Assembly (NCBI RefSeq): GCF_011759585.1 | Contig: NZ_JAAOYV010000001.1 | Location: 1,488,001-1,552,000, forward strand | Origin: Frigoribacterium endophyticum | GTDB taxonomy: Bacteria; Actinomycetota; Actinomycetes; Actinomycetales; Microbacteriaceae | DNA: 64,000 bases | Reading direction: 5' to 3' | In this document: positions 9,441 to 17,751 of the stretch, piece by piece | Layout: each line of letters opens with the position of its first letter | Position numbering within the stretch: position 1 is the first letter of the stretch | Position numbers and translations under genes: made by a program | Notes under the pieces: generated by a model | Seen by the model: the letters and a program-made list of their open reading frames with translations, nothing else | Databases searched by the model: none | What the model was told of the DNA's origin: nothing

Positions 9441-9446
9441 AGCCTA
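9441..9446 (-). promoter_or_regulatory. -10 box of leaderless SseB-family gene
   Basis: TAGGCT on the minus strand, seven bases before the ATG at 9433, leaving no room for a ribosome site. Confidence 0.55.
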
Positions 9447-9469
9447 CGACGGGTGGGCGGCGGCCTCGG

Positions 9470-9991
9470 TCAGTAGGTGTCGAACGAGGTCTCGTCGTCG
9501 CGGAGGAGGAAGCAGCGTGAGGCCGACACCACCGTGAGGTCGCCGTCGTCGTCGACGTCGGCGACGAACGACAGCCCCTCGGGCCCCGACACGACCATGA
9601 GAGGCGTCGTCGAGCCCTCTCGGAGCTCGGCGGAGAAGCCGTCGTCGTCACGGAACCCGGCCCCGACGTCTTCGAGCACGTCACGCCGGTCGCGGCCTCC
9701 CTCGAGCTGGAACGTCGTGCGTCCTGTCCACTGGTACGCCGTCTCCGAGCAGGAGAGGAGCACGCCGTCCGGCTTCTGTTCGGACGACACGACCTCGCCC
9801 TCGGGCAGGCTCTCCGCGACTCCGCTCTCAAGAGCCTGCGTCTCCGCCTTGGCCTCGACGACGGTGAGGGCAGGGTCGGTCTGACCGGCCCCGCCGCCCG
9901 AGCACCCACCGAGGACGACGCAGCAGACCAGAGCGACACCGGCCCCGATCCGCCGGGGAGGCCTCGTCGTCGTGTGTGCGACAGTTGGCAG
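9470..9991 (-). CDS. Tandem-duplicate lipoprotein, copy 2 (non-ATG start)
   Basis: The protein is homologous along its length to the gene immediately upstream: both share VVSSEQ or VLSSEQ, LLSCS, WTGRTTFQLEGG or WAGRITFQLDGS, VSGPEGL or VSGPDGL, and end in SRCF-LRD. Its signal peptide (RRIGAGVALVCCVVLGGC, lipobox LGGC) lies upstream of the first GTG at 9790, and no in-frame ATG, GTG or TTG precedes it. The CTG at 9991, eight bases after an AGG and three bases past the neighbour's stop, gives 173 residues against 174 for the paralogue. I infer a coupled CTG start. A candidate surface immunity or accessory protein. Confidence 0.72.
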   Translation of the reverse strand: MPTVAHTTTRPPRRIGAGVALVCCVVLGGCSGGGAGQTDPALTVVEAKAETQALESGVAESLPEGEVVSSEQKPDGVLLSCSETAYQWTGRTTFQLEGGRDRRDVLEDVGAGFRDDDGFSAELREGSTTPLMVVSGPEGLSFVADVDDDGDLTVVSASRCFLLRDDETSFDTY

Positions 9992-9993
9992 AA

Positions 9994-10518
9994 TCAGTAC
10001 CTGTCGTGGACGGATTCGCCGTCACGGAGCACGAAGCAACGGGACGCCGAGGCGACGGACAGCACGTCGGAGTCGTCGACCCTGGCGACGAAGGCGAGCC
10101 CGTCCGGGCCCGAGACGAGGATGCGTTCGCGTTCACCGTTGTCCTCGGACGTCGAGCGGAAACCGTCCTGCGACGTGAACCCGGTCGCGACGGCCTCCAG
10201 GACGTCGTGCTCGGAGCGACTGCCGTCGAGCTGGAAAGTGATGCGCCCCGCCCACTGGTGGGTGTCGTCACTGCAGGAGAGCAACGTCCCCTCGTCGCGC
10301 TGCTCGGACGAGAGGACTTCACCGTCGCCGAGGAACGAGGCGACGCCCTTCTCAAGCTCCATCGTCTCTGCCTTGGCCTCGGTCACCGTCAGGCCTTCAT
10401 CCACGTCCACGTCTCCTCCTCCGGTCTGTCCAGCCGCACACCCTGTCGAGACGGAGAGGAGAGCCATCACGACCGCAGTCGCGGCGATCCTGGTCGCCGG
10501 TCGTCGCCATCTCATCAT
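9994..10518 (-). CDS. Tandem-duplicate lipoprotein, copy 1
   Basis: A 174-residue predicted lipoprotein: basic start MMRWRRPATR, hydrophobic segment, then a cleavage site at STGC around residue 27. The mature part is small and acidic with two conserved cysteines (LLSCS and SRCF) shared with the downstream copy, suggesting a disulphide. Its ATG overlaps the stop of the large hydrolase gene by four bases, so the two are translated together. No database family was recognised; immunity or chaperone service to the upstream effector is an inference from gene order. Confidence 0.78.
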   Translation of the reverse strand: MMRWRRPATRIAATAVVMALLSVSTGCAAGQTGGGDVDVDEGLTVTEAKAETMELEKGVASFLGDGEVLSSEQRDEGTLLSCSDDTHQWAGRITFQLDGSRSEHDVLEAVATGFTSQDGFRSTSEDNGERERILVSGPDGLAFVARVDDSDVLSVASASRCFVLRDGESVHDRY

Positions 10519-12377
10519 TTGTCCCTGCCCACGCGGATGCGCTCGTAGATCGAGTCCAGCACACCCAGATTCTCCGCTTCCTGTGATGCGATCAGCTCGT
10601 GGTTCCTCTGCGGATGGACCGTGACGTCGAAGCCGGGAGGCGGCTGCAGCGACATCCCCTGCGGGTCACCGTCGGACACGTACCAGGTGAAGTCACCTTC
10701 CCGGGTCAAGATCTCGGAATGGAAGTCGGGGCTCCCACTGGGGTTGTTCCCCCCACCGACCATCCCCGAGTACTGAGCCATCGACAGGAAGTCTCGGTAG
10801 CTCTGGTGGCTGTACTGGGTGTCAGGGCGCGCTTCCCAACCCGGTGGCATGTAGGCGCCGGCCAGCGACTCCACCTGGGCGTAGTGCGCGTTCGCCACTT
10901 CCGAGCCCGTCACGGCTGCGAGACCCCAGGAATGGCCGATGCCGACGTCGTACGTGGTGCCGAGCCACGGGTCGGTGTGCACGACGTCCTGGAAGGACGC
11001 GAGGTCGCGGCCCTTGCGCAACGCGAAGTCGGTCTCATTGGCCTCAGAGAGGCCGTGGGCGATGTTCTCGCCCTCGCTCCCACCCGGGAACTCCCCGTCC
11101 ATCCAGACGAAAGCGACCGTCTCGTCGTCCTGACCACTCAAGTAGTCCGACACCTGCTGCACACCGCCATGGTAGAACGACTGGATGGTCGTGGCCGTGC
11201 CGGGGCTGTACGTGATGGTCGTCGTCGTGTCGCGGCTAGGCGTGCCGAACATCTGCACGATGCGCGCGTGGTCAGGGTCGTAGAGCACGAGCTGCACGGC
11301 GTAGGTCCCGTCCTCCGTCGGGGTCGTCGCCCTCTTCAGGTAATCCACGTCGTCATCGAAGGCCGAGACGGCGGCGCGGAGACGCTCTTCCTCAGGGTCG
11401 TCCACACCATCCCGAGAGTAGATCTCGTGCCGGTCCTCCAGGTATTCGTCCAGAGACTCCTGAGCTCGCTCTTGCCGATCGCGGACACGCGCCAGCTCGT
11501 CCTCTGCGTTGTGGCGGTTGGCTTCCAGACGCACAGGCAGCGGGACTCCCCCCAGCGCACCGATGATCGCGGGCGCTCCGAGCACGAGCGCAGACTGCAC
11601 CGGAGACGTCGCGCCGTCTTCGGCGAGCCCGTTCCACCAGTCGAGCGCCTCCTCCGGCTCGGGCGGGTGCTCGCGCAGGTGGTCGACCCACTCCGGGTGC
11701 TCCTCGACCAGGCGTTCCACGGCTTCGGGGTCAGACAGTGCGAGGCGGTCGAGCACCGCGCGGCCGAGGTCGGCGTCGAACGACGTCTGGGCCGCTGCCC
11801 CCGAGGTGCCGAGGGCGGCCTGGTCCGCGGCTCCCGACAGGGCGGTCAGCCCGGCCGGGTCGGCGAGGGCGGAGAGGTCGGCCGTCGCCTCGTCGACGGC
11901 GGTCTCGATGAGCGTGCGGATCGCCTCCCGTTCGTTGACGAGGTCGAGGTGCCGCTCGTACTGCCCGGGGCCCCAGACGTCGCCGGCGTCGGACTCGTCC
12001 ACCTCCATCAGCTCGGCCTGGTCGGAGCGGTACGACGCGACGGAGGCGCGGAACGGCGGGATCTCCGCCGCGAGCGTCTCGAGGCGCTGCTTCGCCCCGG
12101 CGAGCGCCTCGGCGCAGGTCGACAACGTCGACGCGACGGACGACAGGGACTCGGTGAAGTCGTCACCTGCGGTCCCGACCACCCCCATCTTGCTGATCAG
12201 GGATTCGGTCTCGGGAGCGTCGTAGTGGGAGCCGAGTCGCCCCCAGCGGGCGACGACGTCCTCCGTGGCCGGGGACACGAGGCCGGCCTGCTGCGACAGG
12301 GTCGTCGCGGCGGCGTCTAGCCCGTCGACGTCGACCGTGATCTCGGGCAGCGAGGCCACGGTGATCAGCCCGCTCAT
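10515..12377 (-). CDS. WXG/LXG-like alpha/beta-hydrolase protein, putative secreted effector
   Basis: 620 residues. The first 170 or so form helical, coiled-coil-prone sequence (VDVDGLDAAATTLSQQAG, SSVASTLSTCAEALAGAKQRL) like the N-terminal targeting modules of type VII effectors. A middle Ala/Glu-rich helical part follows. The last 250 residues resemble DUF1023-type alpha/beta hydrolases: nucleophile elbow GIGHSWG, with a candidate catalytic histidine in HPQRNHE. It overlaps the WXG-like gene upstream and the lipoprotein gene downstream by four bases each. No type VII secretion machinery is seen in this window. Lipase or esterase activity is possible but unproven. Confidence 0.75.
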   Translation of the reverse strand: MSGLITVASLPEITVDVDGLDAAATTLSQQAGLVSPATEDVVARWGRLGSHYDAPETESLISKMGVVGTAGDDFTESLSSVASTLSTCAEALAGAKQRLETLAAEIPPFRASVASYRSDQAELMEVDESDAGDVWGPGQYERHLDLVNEREAIRTLIETAVDEATADLSALADPAGLTALSGAADQAALGTSGAAAQTSFDADLGRAVLDRLALSDPEAVERLVEEHPEWVDHLREHPPEPEEALDWWNGLAEDGATSPVQSALVLGAPAIIGALGGVPLPVRLEANRHNAEDELARVRDRQERAQESLDEYLEDRHEIYSRDGVDDPEEERLRAAVSAFDDDVDYLKRATTPTEDGTYAVQLVLYDPDHARIVQMFGTPSRDTTTTITYSPGTATTIQSFYHGGVQQVSDYLSGQDDETVAFVWMDGEFPGGSEGENIAHGLSEANETDFALRKGRDLASFQDVVHTDPWLGTTYDVGIGHSWGLAAVTGSEVANAHYAQVESLAGAYMPPGWEARPDTQYSHQSYRDFLSMAQYSGMVGGGNNPSGSPDFHSEILTREGDFTWYVSDGDPQGMSLQPPPGFDVTVHPQRNHELIASQEAENLGVLDSIYERIRVGRDK

Positions 12378-12727
12378 CGCGGCACCGATCCGAAGCGGCC
12401 CGCGTAGGGGTTGGTCGCGGGCGACGCCTCCTGGGCGGTGGCCGTCGACGCGGCCATGCTCTCGTCGGCCTGCACGTAGAGCACGGCGTTGGCCTGGACC
12501 GTCCTCACGAGCTCCCCGGCACGAGCCACGAGGTTCGGTCCCGTCGTCCGTCGGCCCTCTACCGCTCCGCGCAGGGCTGCGGCGAGCCCGCCCTCGGCGC
12601 TCACCGCCCCCAGGGCGTCGTCGACGGCCGTCAGCGCCCCGTCGATCGCCCCCGAGGCCTCGTCGAGCTCTCCCGTGACGTCGGCGGTGACGTCCGAGAT
12701 GCCCCCCACGTCCATCAAGTACTTCAC
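12374..12727 (-). CDS. WXG100-like small helical protein
   Basis: A helical protein of about 117 residues, rich in Ala, Glu and Thr, without signal peptide, ending in a flexible NPYAGRFGSVPR tail. Size, composition and position before an effector-type gene match WXG100/ESAT-6-like or DUF6507-like partners. The GTG at 12727 was chosen because the -10 box TAGCGT ends seven bases before it; the GTG at 12736 lies within that box. An ATG at 12715 is the alternative. It overlaps the hydrolase gene by four bases (ATGA). Confidence 0.68.
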   Translation of the reverse strand: MKYLMDVGGISDVTADVTGELDEASGAIDGALTAVDDALGAVSAEGGLAAALRGAVEGRRTTGPNLVARAGELVRTVQANAVLYVQADESMAASTATAQEASPATNPYAGRFGSVPR

Positions 12728-12734
12728 GGGCCCC

Positions 12735-12740
12735 ACGCTA
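12735..12740 (-). promoter_or_regulatory. -10 box of the effector operon
   Basis: TAGCGT on the minus strand, seven bases before the GTG at 12727; the mRNA would be leaderless. Confidence 0.5.
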
Positions 12741-12886
12741 ACGGCATCTCGGCCCCAGCGGAACGATCGGTCCGTTTCTCCACCTCACGGCGTACGCGCA
12801 GGTCACCCGCCCCTCCCCCGAGAGGAGTCGCGGGCCTGCACCCACAAGCCGTCCCCGACGCCCCCGGCTCGGCCTCGATCCCGCCC

Positions 12887-12892
12887 TACCGT
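12887..12892 (+). promoter_or_regulatory. -10 box of leaderless gene at 12899
   Basis: TACCGT six bases before the ATG at 12899, with no ribosome site between. Confidence 0.55.
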
Positions 12893-12898
12893 CGCCGC

Positions 12899-13453
12899 AT
12901 GATCATCGAAGCCGGGTACGACCTCCACCAGATCCTCATGCCGACCGTCCACGAGAGCCGGGCACGGGGCGAGCACGGGCCCCACGACAGCCCGCTGTGG
13001 CTGCTCACCCTCGACCGGGACCTGCGGGTGCAGTACCTGGTTCAGGTGACGCCCGACATGCGCGGCCGCCCCGCCGACGAGAGGGAGGCCATCGCCGCGG
13101 CGCTCGACTGCAGCGACCTCTTCGCGGTGAGGTGGCTCGTCTTCGCCTGGTGGTCGCCGACGGTCGCTCCGGTCGACGAGAGCTGGCAGCGCCACCTCGA
13201 CGACGAGGCCCTGAGGGCCGCCCCGGAGCTGGCCGACTACGAGCTGCTCGGCACCGTGGTGTACGACGACGAGGGCTTCGCGTGCACCTTCCCGCGGTTC
13301 AGCTTCTGCGACTACGACGAGGGGCTGCCCGTCGCGGCGGTCATCCACGGCCGGCACCCGCGCGGCTGCGACTGCCTCGCCTGCGAGCAGGCGCGAGTGC
13401 GGCGCGCCGAGCGGGAGGAGCGGCGAGAGGCGGCACATGGGGGCTCGGCCTGA
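12899..13453 (+). CDS. Hypothetical protein with C-terminal Cys cluster
   Basis: 184 residues, no family recognised. The body is acidic and Trp-rich with WLLTLDRDLRVQYLVQV and RWLVFAWWSP. The end carries GCDCLACEQARVRRAERE, a possible CxCxxC metal site followed by a basic helix. The start is supported by a leaderless-type -10 box. Its TGA overlaps the possible CTG start of the Vsr endonuclease gene, so the two are probably one transcript. Confidence 0.7.
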   Translation: MIIEAGYDLHQILMPTVHESRARGEHGPHDSPLWLLTLDRDLRVQYLVQVTPDMRGRPADEREAIAAALDCSDLFAVRWLVFAWWSPTVAPVDESWQRHLDDEALRAAPELADYELLGTVVYDDEGFACTFPRFSFCDYDEGLPVAAVIHGRHPRGCDCLACEQARVRRAEREERREAAHGGSA

Positions 13454-13896
13454 CCAGCCCGCCGCGTCCGGCCGCGGGCGACTTCGACTCTGACGACGAG
13501 ACCCGGCGCCGCATGAGCCGGATCCGCCGTCGTGACACGCGCCCCGAGCTCGCTCTGCGACGGGGGCTGCACGCGAGGGGCTGGCGGTACTTCGTGGACC
13601 GCCCCGTGGCGGGGGTCTCACGGTGTCGCCCCGACCTGCTCTTCCCGCGCCTCCGCGTCGCCGTCTTCGTGGACGGCTGCTTCTGGCACTTCTGCGTCGA
13701 GCACACGCACCTCCCGATCGCGAACGCGGCCTACTGGCACGCCAAGCTGCTCGCCAACCGGCGGCGCGACGCGGCCCACGACCACGAGCTGAGGTCGGCG
13801 GGGTGGGCGGTCGTCCGGGTGTGGGAGCACACGCCCCCGGCCGAGGCGATCGACGCCGTGGAGGCGGTGCTGCGGCGCGCGGTCGCGGGCGTGTGA
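13450..13896 (+). CDS. vsr: Very short patch repair endonuclease (Vsr)
   Basis: The core reads MSRIRRRDTRPELALRR, then PDLLFPRLRVAVFVDGCFWH, and WAVVRVWEH, all typical of Vsr, which nicks DNA 5' of a T:G mismatch produced by deamination of 5-methylcytosine. The catalytic Asp in CRPDLLF and the zinc-type Cys/His residues (GCFWHFC) are present. The first in-frame ATG (13513) lies inside the usual N-terminal helix region. A CTG at 13450 overlapping the previous stop (CTGA) gives the more typical length of 148 residues. No cytosine methyltransferase gene is nearby. Confidence 0.85.
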   Translation: MTSPPRPAAGDFDSDDETRRRMSRIRRRDTRPELALRRGLHARGWRYFVDRPVAGVSRCRPDLLFPRLRVAVFVDGCFWHFCVEHTHLPIANAAYWHAKLLANRRRDAAHDHELRSAGWAVVRVWEHTPPAEAIDAVEAVLRRAVAGV

Positions 13897-13920
13897 CGCG
13901 AGCTCGAGGCCGCGACGACG

Positions 13921-13978
13921 CACCACTTCTTCGCAGGGGAACCAGGCCGCGGCGTGGTTCGGGTGCGAGAACGTGGTG
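13921..13978. repeat. 58-base palindromic repeat, copy 2 (intergenic)
   Basis: An imperfect palindrome with outer arms CACCAC/GTGGTG, inner TCGCA/TGCGA and core GAACCA and CCGCGG. It has the same plan as the copy at 4901 and lies 24 bases after the Vsr stop codon. Confidence 0.85.
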
Positions 13979-14015
13979 CCGCTCGGGCAGGTAGGACGGC
14001 CGCTCGCCGAGATGA

Positions 14016-14071
14016 ACCCCGTTCTCGCAGGGGAACCCTGCCGCGGCGGGGTTCCCGTGCGAGAACGGGGT
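14016..14071. repeat. 56-base palindromic repeat, copy 3 (intergenic)
   Basis: A nearly perfect palindrome: 26 of 28 base pairs match, with arms ACCCCGTTCTCGCA and TGCGAGAACGGGGT around a CCGCGG centre. It sits 37 bases after copy 2, so two elements stand in tandem between the Vsr gene and the 3' end of the convergent helicase gene, where they may also stop transcription. Confidence 0.9.
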
Positions 14072-14162
14072 GTCCCGCGGGCCGGAGCGGCGCGCGCCGC
14101 CCGCGGGACACCCACGGGCCAGCACGGCGCGCGCCGCCGGGCCCACCCGCCTCGCGCGCGCG

Positions 14163-17100
14163 TCAGCGCCGCTCGACCAGCTCGATGAACCGCGACAGCG
14201 TGCCGAGCCCCGCGATCGACGTGGGCATCGAGCTGGCGAGCGCGGGCGAGTGCACGAGGTACGCCGCCCACTGCGCGCGGCTGATGCCGACGTTGAGCCG
14301 GTTGGGCATGAGCAGGAAGTCCAGGCCGCGCGGGATGTCGGCGGCGCTCGACGCGGCCAGCGAGACGATCGCGACCACCGCCTCCCGCCCCTGGAAGAGA
14401 TCGACGGTGCCGACCGTCGTGCCGGTCAGGCCCGCGGCGTCGAGCGCGTCGCGGATCACGGCACCCTGCGCGTTGTACGGCGCGACGACGATCACGTCGT
14501 CGTCCGTCAGCCGACGCGTGCCGTGCTCGTCCGACCACTCCCGACCGACGCCCGACCGGGCGAGGTCGACCACGCGCTCGGCCTCCTCGACCGACGACGT
14601 CGTGTTGCCCGCGTGCTCGACCGGTACGGCGTGCAGCCCGGGTTCGACGCCCTCGAGGTGCCGCTCGGGCGCCCGCGACTCGAGCGCGCCCTCGTACGAG
14701 AGCCGCGACACCGGCGCCGTCACCGCCGGGTGCATCCGGTACGTCCGCGACAGGAAGTAGCCGAGCTCCGGCGGCAGCACGTCGTGCCCGTCGGCGAGCC
14801 AGCCGAGCGACGACGCGTCGACGGGCTCGGGGTGCGAGCCCTGGCTGACCTGAGGCAGCTGCTGCGGGTCGCCGAGCAGCAGCAGGCGCTGCGCGGCGAC
14901 GGCCGACGCGATCGTCGGCGCCAGCGAGAACTGACCGGCCTCGTCGACGACGAGCAGGTCGAGCGAGTGCCGCGCGACGTAGTCCGGGTTGGCGAAGGTC
15001 CAGGCGGTGCCCCCGACGACTCCGCCGGTCTCGCCCGGGCCGGTGAGGAACTCGGCCAGGCCGGCCCCGTTCTTCACGGGCGTCCACGCGGCGGCCTCGA
15101 CCGCCTCCGCGCTCGCTCCGCTCTTCGGCACCTTGACGACCAGCGCGGGGTCGACCCCCTTGCCGACCACCGCCTCCAGGAAGTTCTCCACCACCGCGTG
15201 CGACTGGCCGACGACGCCCACGCGCCAGCCGTGCTCCCGCACCAGCCGCGCCACGACCGTCGACCCGACGTAGGTCTTGCCCGTTCCGGGCGGGCCCTGC
15301 ACGGCGAGGTACGACCGCTCGAGGCCGAGCAGCGTCGCCGTGACGGCGCCCACGGTGTCGTCGCCGACGACGGGCACGACCCCGCCCCGCGGAGGGACGC
15401 GACGCAGCAGGTCGAGCACCGCGTCGTCGACGAAGGCGGGCAGGCCGTCGAGCACCGAGCGACCCCACTCGGAGATCGCCGCGGGCTGCGGGGCCGCGCG
15501 CGGCGGCGCCGCCGGCGTGATCGCGAGCGGGAACGCCTCGTGCGGGTCGGCGCCCCCGGGCAGCGACTCCTTCACGAGCATCACGACGCCGTCGTGGTCG
15601 GCGTCGACGTCGAGCACCGCGACCCGCGACGTCGCGCCGCGCAGGCCCGGCCCCGACGCCGTGATCGAGGGAGGCAGCGGGGCGTCGTAGACGAGGTGCG
15701 GCGCTCCCCCGGGCGTCAGCCGGCTGCCGGGCGCGAGCGAGCCCCTCAGCCGCAGGTCGCGCGACAGGGTGCGGGCGCGCGGCAGCTTCTCCCAGTCGCG
15801 GACCACCTGGGCCTGCTCGACGACGAAGACGTCCCGCGTGTCGGCCCATTCGTCGAGCGGGTCGCGGAGCCGCCCGAAGTGCTCCTGCCAGAACGTCTTC
15901 GCCTCGCGCCGGTGGTAGTCGATCGCGGCCGCGGCGAGCGCGAGGGCCGTCTGGTCGGGCGTGCGGTCGAGCGGGTCGACGTCGGCGAGCAGGGCCGACA
16001 GCTCGACGAACACCGGGTCGGGCTCGGCGCGCACGCGCTCGTCGTCGACGAGGGCGACCGCCTCGTCGGTCGTCGACCCGGGCGGCACGAACGACAGCAG
16101 CCAGTCGCGCAGCCGGAGCGTCGACCGGCAGTCGTACTCGTTGTAGTCGGCGACCTGGTCGAGCCGCGCCTGGCCGGCCGGGTCGCCGGCCCGCACCGCC
16201 GCGATCGCCTCGACGTAGGCGGTGATGCTGTCGGCGCCGTTGAGGACCCCGTCGCCGTCGCGGAGGTCGCCGCCCATGTAGAGCGGCTCCAACTTCTTGA
16301 TCGAGTAGCTGCGCGAGCCGACGACGAGAGCCTTGCGCACCACGGGGTAGAGGTCGACGAGCACGCCGTCGCGCAGCAGGTCGTCGACCTCCTCCTCGCC
16401 GACGCCGTGCCGGGCGGCGAGCGAGAGCAGGTGGGTCCGCTCGTAGGAGGCGTAGTGGTAGACGTGCATGCCCGGGTGCGCCGCCCGTCGCTCCCGCACG
16501 AAGGCCAGGAAGTCGACGAGCGCCTGCCGCTCGGCCCGGAGGTCGTGCGCCCAGAAGGCGGTCGAGCGAGCCTCGACGTCGACCAGCCCGAAGAGGTAGT
16601 CGAGGCCCCAGGTGCCGCCGTCGCCCTCCGTGTACAGCGGGTCGCCCTCGAAGTCGAAGAACACGTCGCCGTCGTCAGGGGCGGGGATCGCCGCGAGCGC
16701 CCCGGGGTCGACGAGGCGCACCTCGGGCACGCCGCCCTCGCTGGCGACCTGCAGCTGCGCCTGGGCGCGCAGCCGCGACAGGGCGGCCCCGCCCACGCCC
16801 GGCACGCCTCCCGTGCTCCGGGCGAGCGCGTCGATGCTGTCGACGCCCGCGGCGATCAGCGCGGCCCGCTGCCCGAGGCTCAGCCCGGCGACGAGCACGA
16901 GGTCGCGGTGCGCCTCGACCTGCGCCGCGCACTGGGAGCACCGGCCGCAGGCCGTCACCCCGGGTGCGCCCCAGGGCAGGGCCGAGGAGGCGCGCTGCCG
17001 TCGTTCGACCGCGTCGCGCAGCCGAGACCGCTGGGCCCGGTGCACGGGGGCGATGTCGGCGAGCTCGTGCGTCGACCGCGACCCGTCGCCCAGCACCAGG

Positions 17101-17594
17101 TGCACCTGCGCCCCCACCGGCACCCCGAGCGCCGCGATCTGCTCGGCGTAGGCCGCGAGCTGGAGGAGGGCGGGGATCTTCGCGTGCCGGGCGAGCTTGG
17201 TGTCGTAGACCTCGTACTCGCCGGCGTCGTTGCGCACGAGGAAGTCGGAGAAGCCGATGAAGGTCGGGTCGTGGAACGTCGCCTGGTAGAGCACCGGCAC
17301 GCCGTCGCGCATCGCCTGCTCCGCGGCGGCCGCCGCCGCCGGGTACCCCTCCCGGGACGGGCGCTCGAACTCGACCACCTCGTGGCTCGCGCGCAGCTGC
17401 TCGAGGAAGCGCACCTCGTGGTCGTCGCCCATCCGCGCCGTCCGGTCGAGCATGGCGTCCGACACGGCGTCGATCCGGTCGATGCGCCCCAGGGCGGCGT
17501 CGAGCCGCCGGAGGAACGCCCACTCGCACGCCGCCCAGGTGGTGAGGTCGGACGGGCTGGTGACGACGAGGTCGGTGTCGGGGTCGATGTAGAT
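14163..17594 (-). CDS. TM0106-family RecB-like nuclease fused to Upf1-type helicase
   Basis: About 1143 residues. The N-terminal third matches RecB/Cas4-like nucleases (VYDTKLARHAKIPALLQLAAYAEQ core) with a Cys cluster CGRCSQC. The middle is an RNase H-like domain (DVFFDFEGDPLY). The last 430 residues are a superfamily 1B helicase with Walker A GPPGTGKT (near 768), DEAGQF (near 883), GDPQQLPQ and DLFQGREA. Such proteins are predicted DNA repair or defence nuclease-helicases. No in-frame ATG, GTG or TTG precedes the conserved start; a GAGGAGG site stands five bases before ATC at 17594, used here as the tentative start. Confidence 0.82.
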   Translation of the reverse strand: MYIDPDTDLVVTSPSDLTTWAACEWAFLRRLDAALGRIDRIDAVSDAMLDRTARMGDDHEVRFLEQLRASHEVVEFERPSREGYPAAAAAAEQAMRDGVPVLYQATFHDPTFIGFSDFLVRNDAGEYEVYDTKLARHAKIPALLQLAAYAEQIAALGVPVGAQVHLVLGDGSRSTHELADIAPVHRAQRSRLRDAVERRQRASSALPWGAPGVTACGRCSQCAAQVEAHRDLVLVAGLSLGQRAALIAAGVDSIDALARSTGGVPGVGGAALSRLRAQAQLQVASEGGVPEVRLVDPGALAAIPAPDDGDVFFDFEGDPLYTEGDGGTWGLDYLFGLVDVEARSTAFWAHDLRAERQALVDFLAFVRERRAAHPGMHVYHYASYERTHLLSLAARHGVGEEEVDDLLRDGVLVDLYPVVRKALVVGSRSYSIKKLEPLYMGGDLRDGDGVLNGADSITAYVEAIAAVRAGDPAGQARLDQVADYNEYDCRSTLRLRDWLLSFVPPGSTTDEAVALVDDERVRAEPDPVFVELSALLADVDPLDRTPDQTALALAAAAIDYHRREAKTFWQEHFGRLRDPLDEWADTRDVFVVEQAQVVRDWEKLPRARTLSRDLRLRGSLAPGSRLTPGGAPHLVYDAPLPPSITASGPGLRGATSRVAVLDVDADHDGVVMLVKESLPGGADPHEAFPLAITPAAPPRAAPQPAAISEWGRSVLDGLPAFVDDAVLDLLRRVPPRGGVVPVVGDDTVGAVTATLLGLERSYLAVQGPPGTGKTYVGSTVVARLVREHGWRVGVVGQSHAVVENFLEAVVGKGVDPALVVKVPKSGASAEAVEAAAWTPVKNGAGLAEFLTGPGETGGVVGGTAWTFANPDYVARHSLDLLVVDEAGQFSLAPTIASAVAAQRLLLLGDPQQLPQVSQGSHPEPVDASSLGWLADGHDVLPPELGYFLSRTYRMHPAVTAPVSRLSYEGALESRAPERHLEGVEPGLHAVPVEHAGNTTSSVEEAERVVDLARSGVGREWSDEHGTRRLTDDDVIVVAPYNAQGAVIRDALDAAGLTGTTVGTVDLFQGREAVVAIVSLAASSAADIPRGLDFLLMPNRLNVGISRAQWAAYLVHSPALASSMPTSIAGLGTLSRFIELVERR

Positions 17595-17694
17595 GGCGGC
17601 CTCCTCGGCGGGCGGTGCGGGCGGTGCGGGCGGTGCGGTGCGGGGCGGTGCTGACGCGCACGTCGGGCCCGGGCGGCGACCCGGCCGTGCTCGA

Positions 17695-17700
17695 ACGCTA
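17695..17700 (-). promoter_or_regulatory. Probable -10 box upstream of the nuclease-helicase gene
   Basis: TAGCGT on the minus strand in the gap after the LacI gene, about 100 bases before the tentative start. It suggests the helicase gene has its own promoter. Confidence 0.4.
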
Positions 17701-17751
17701 GCGGGCGCGACCGACAGCGGGGGCGACTCCCCCGGGCTCCCGGAGCCGCGG

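Noticed and set aside
14070-17654. 1194-codon open frame on the plus strand
   Set aside because: Antisense to the nuclease-helicase; biased composition only.
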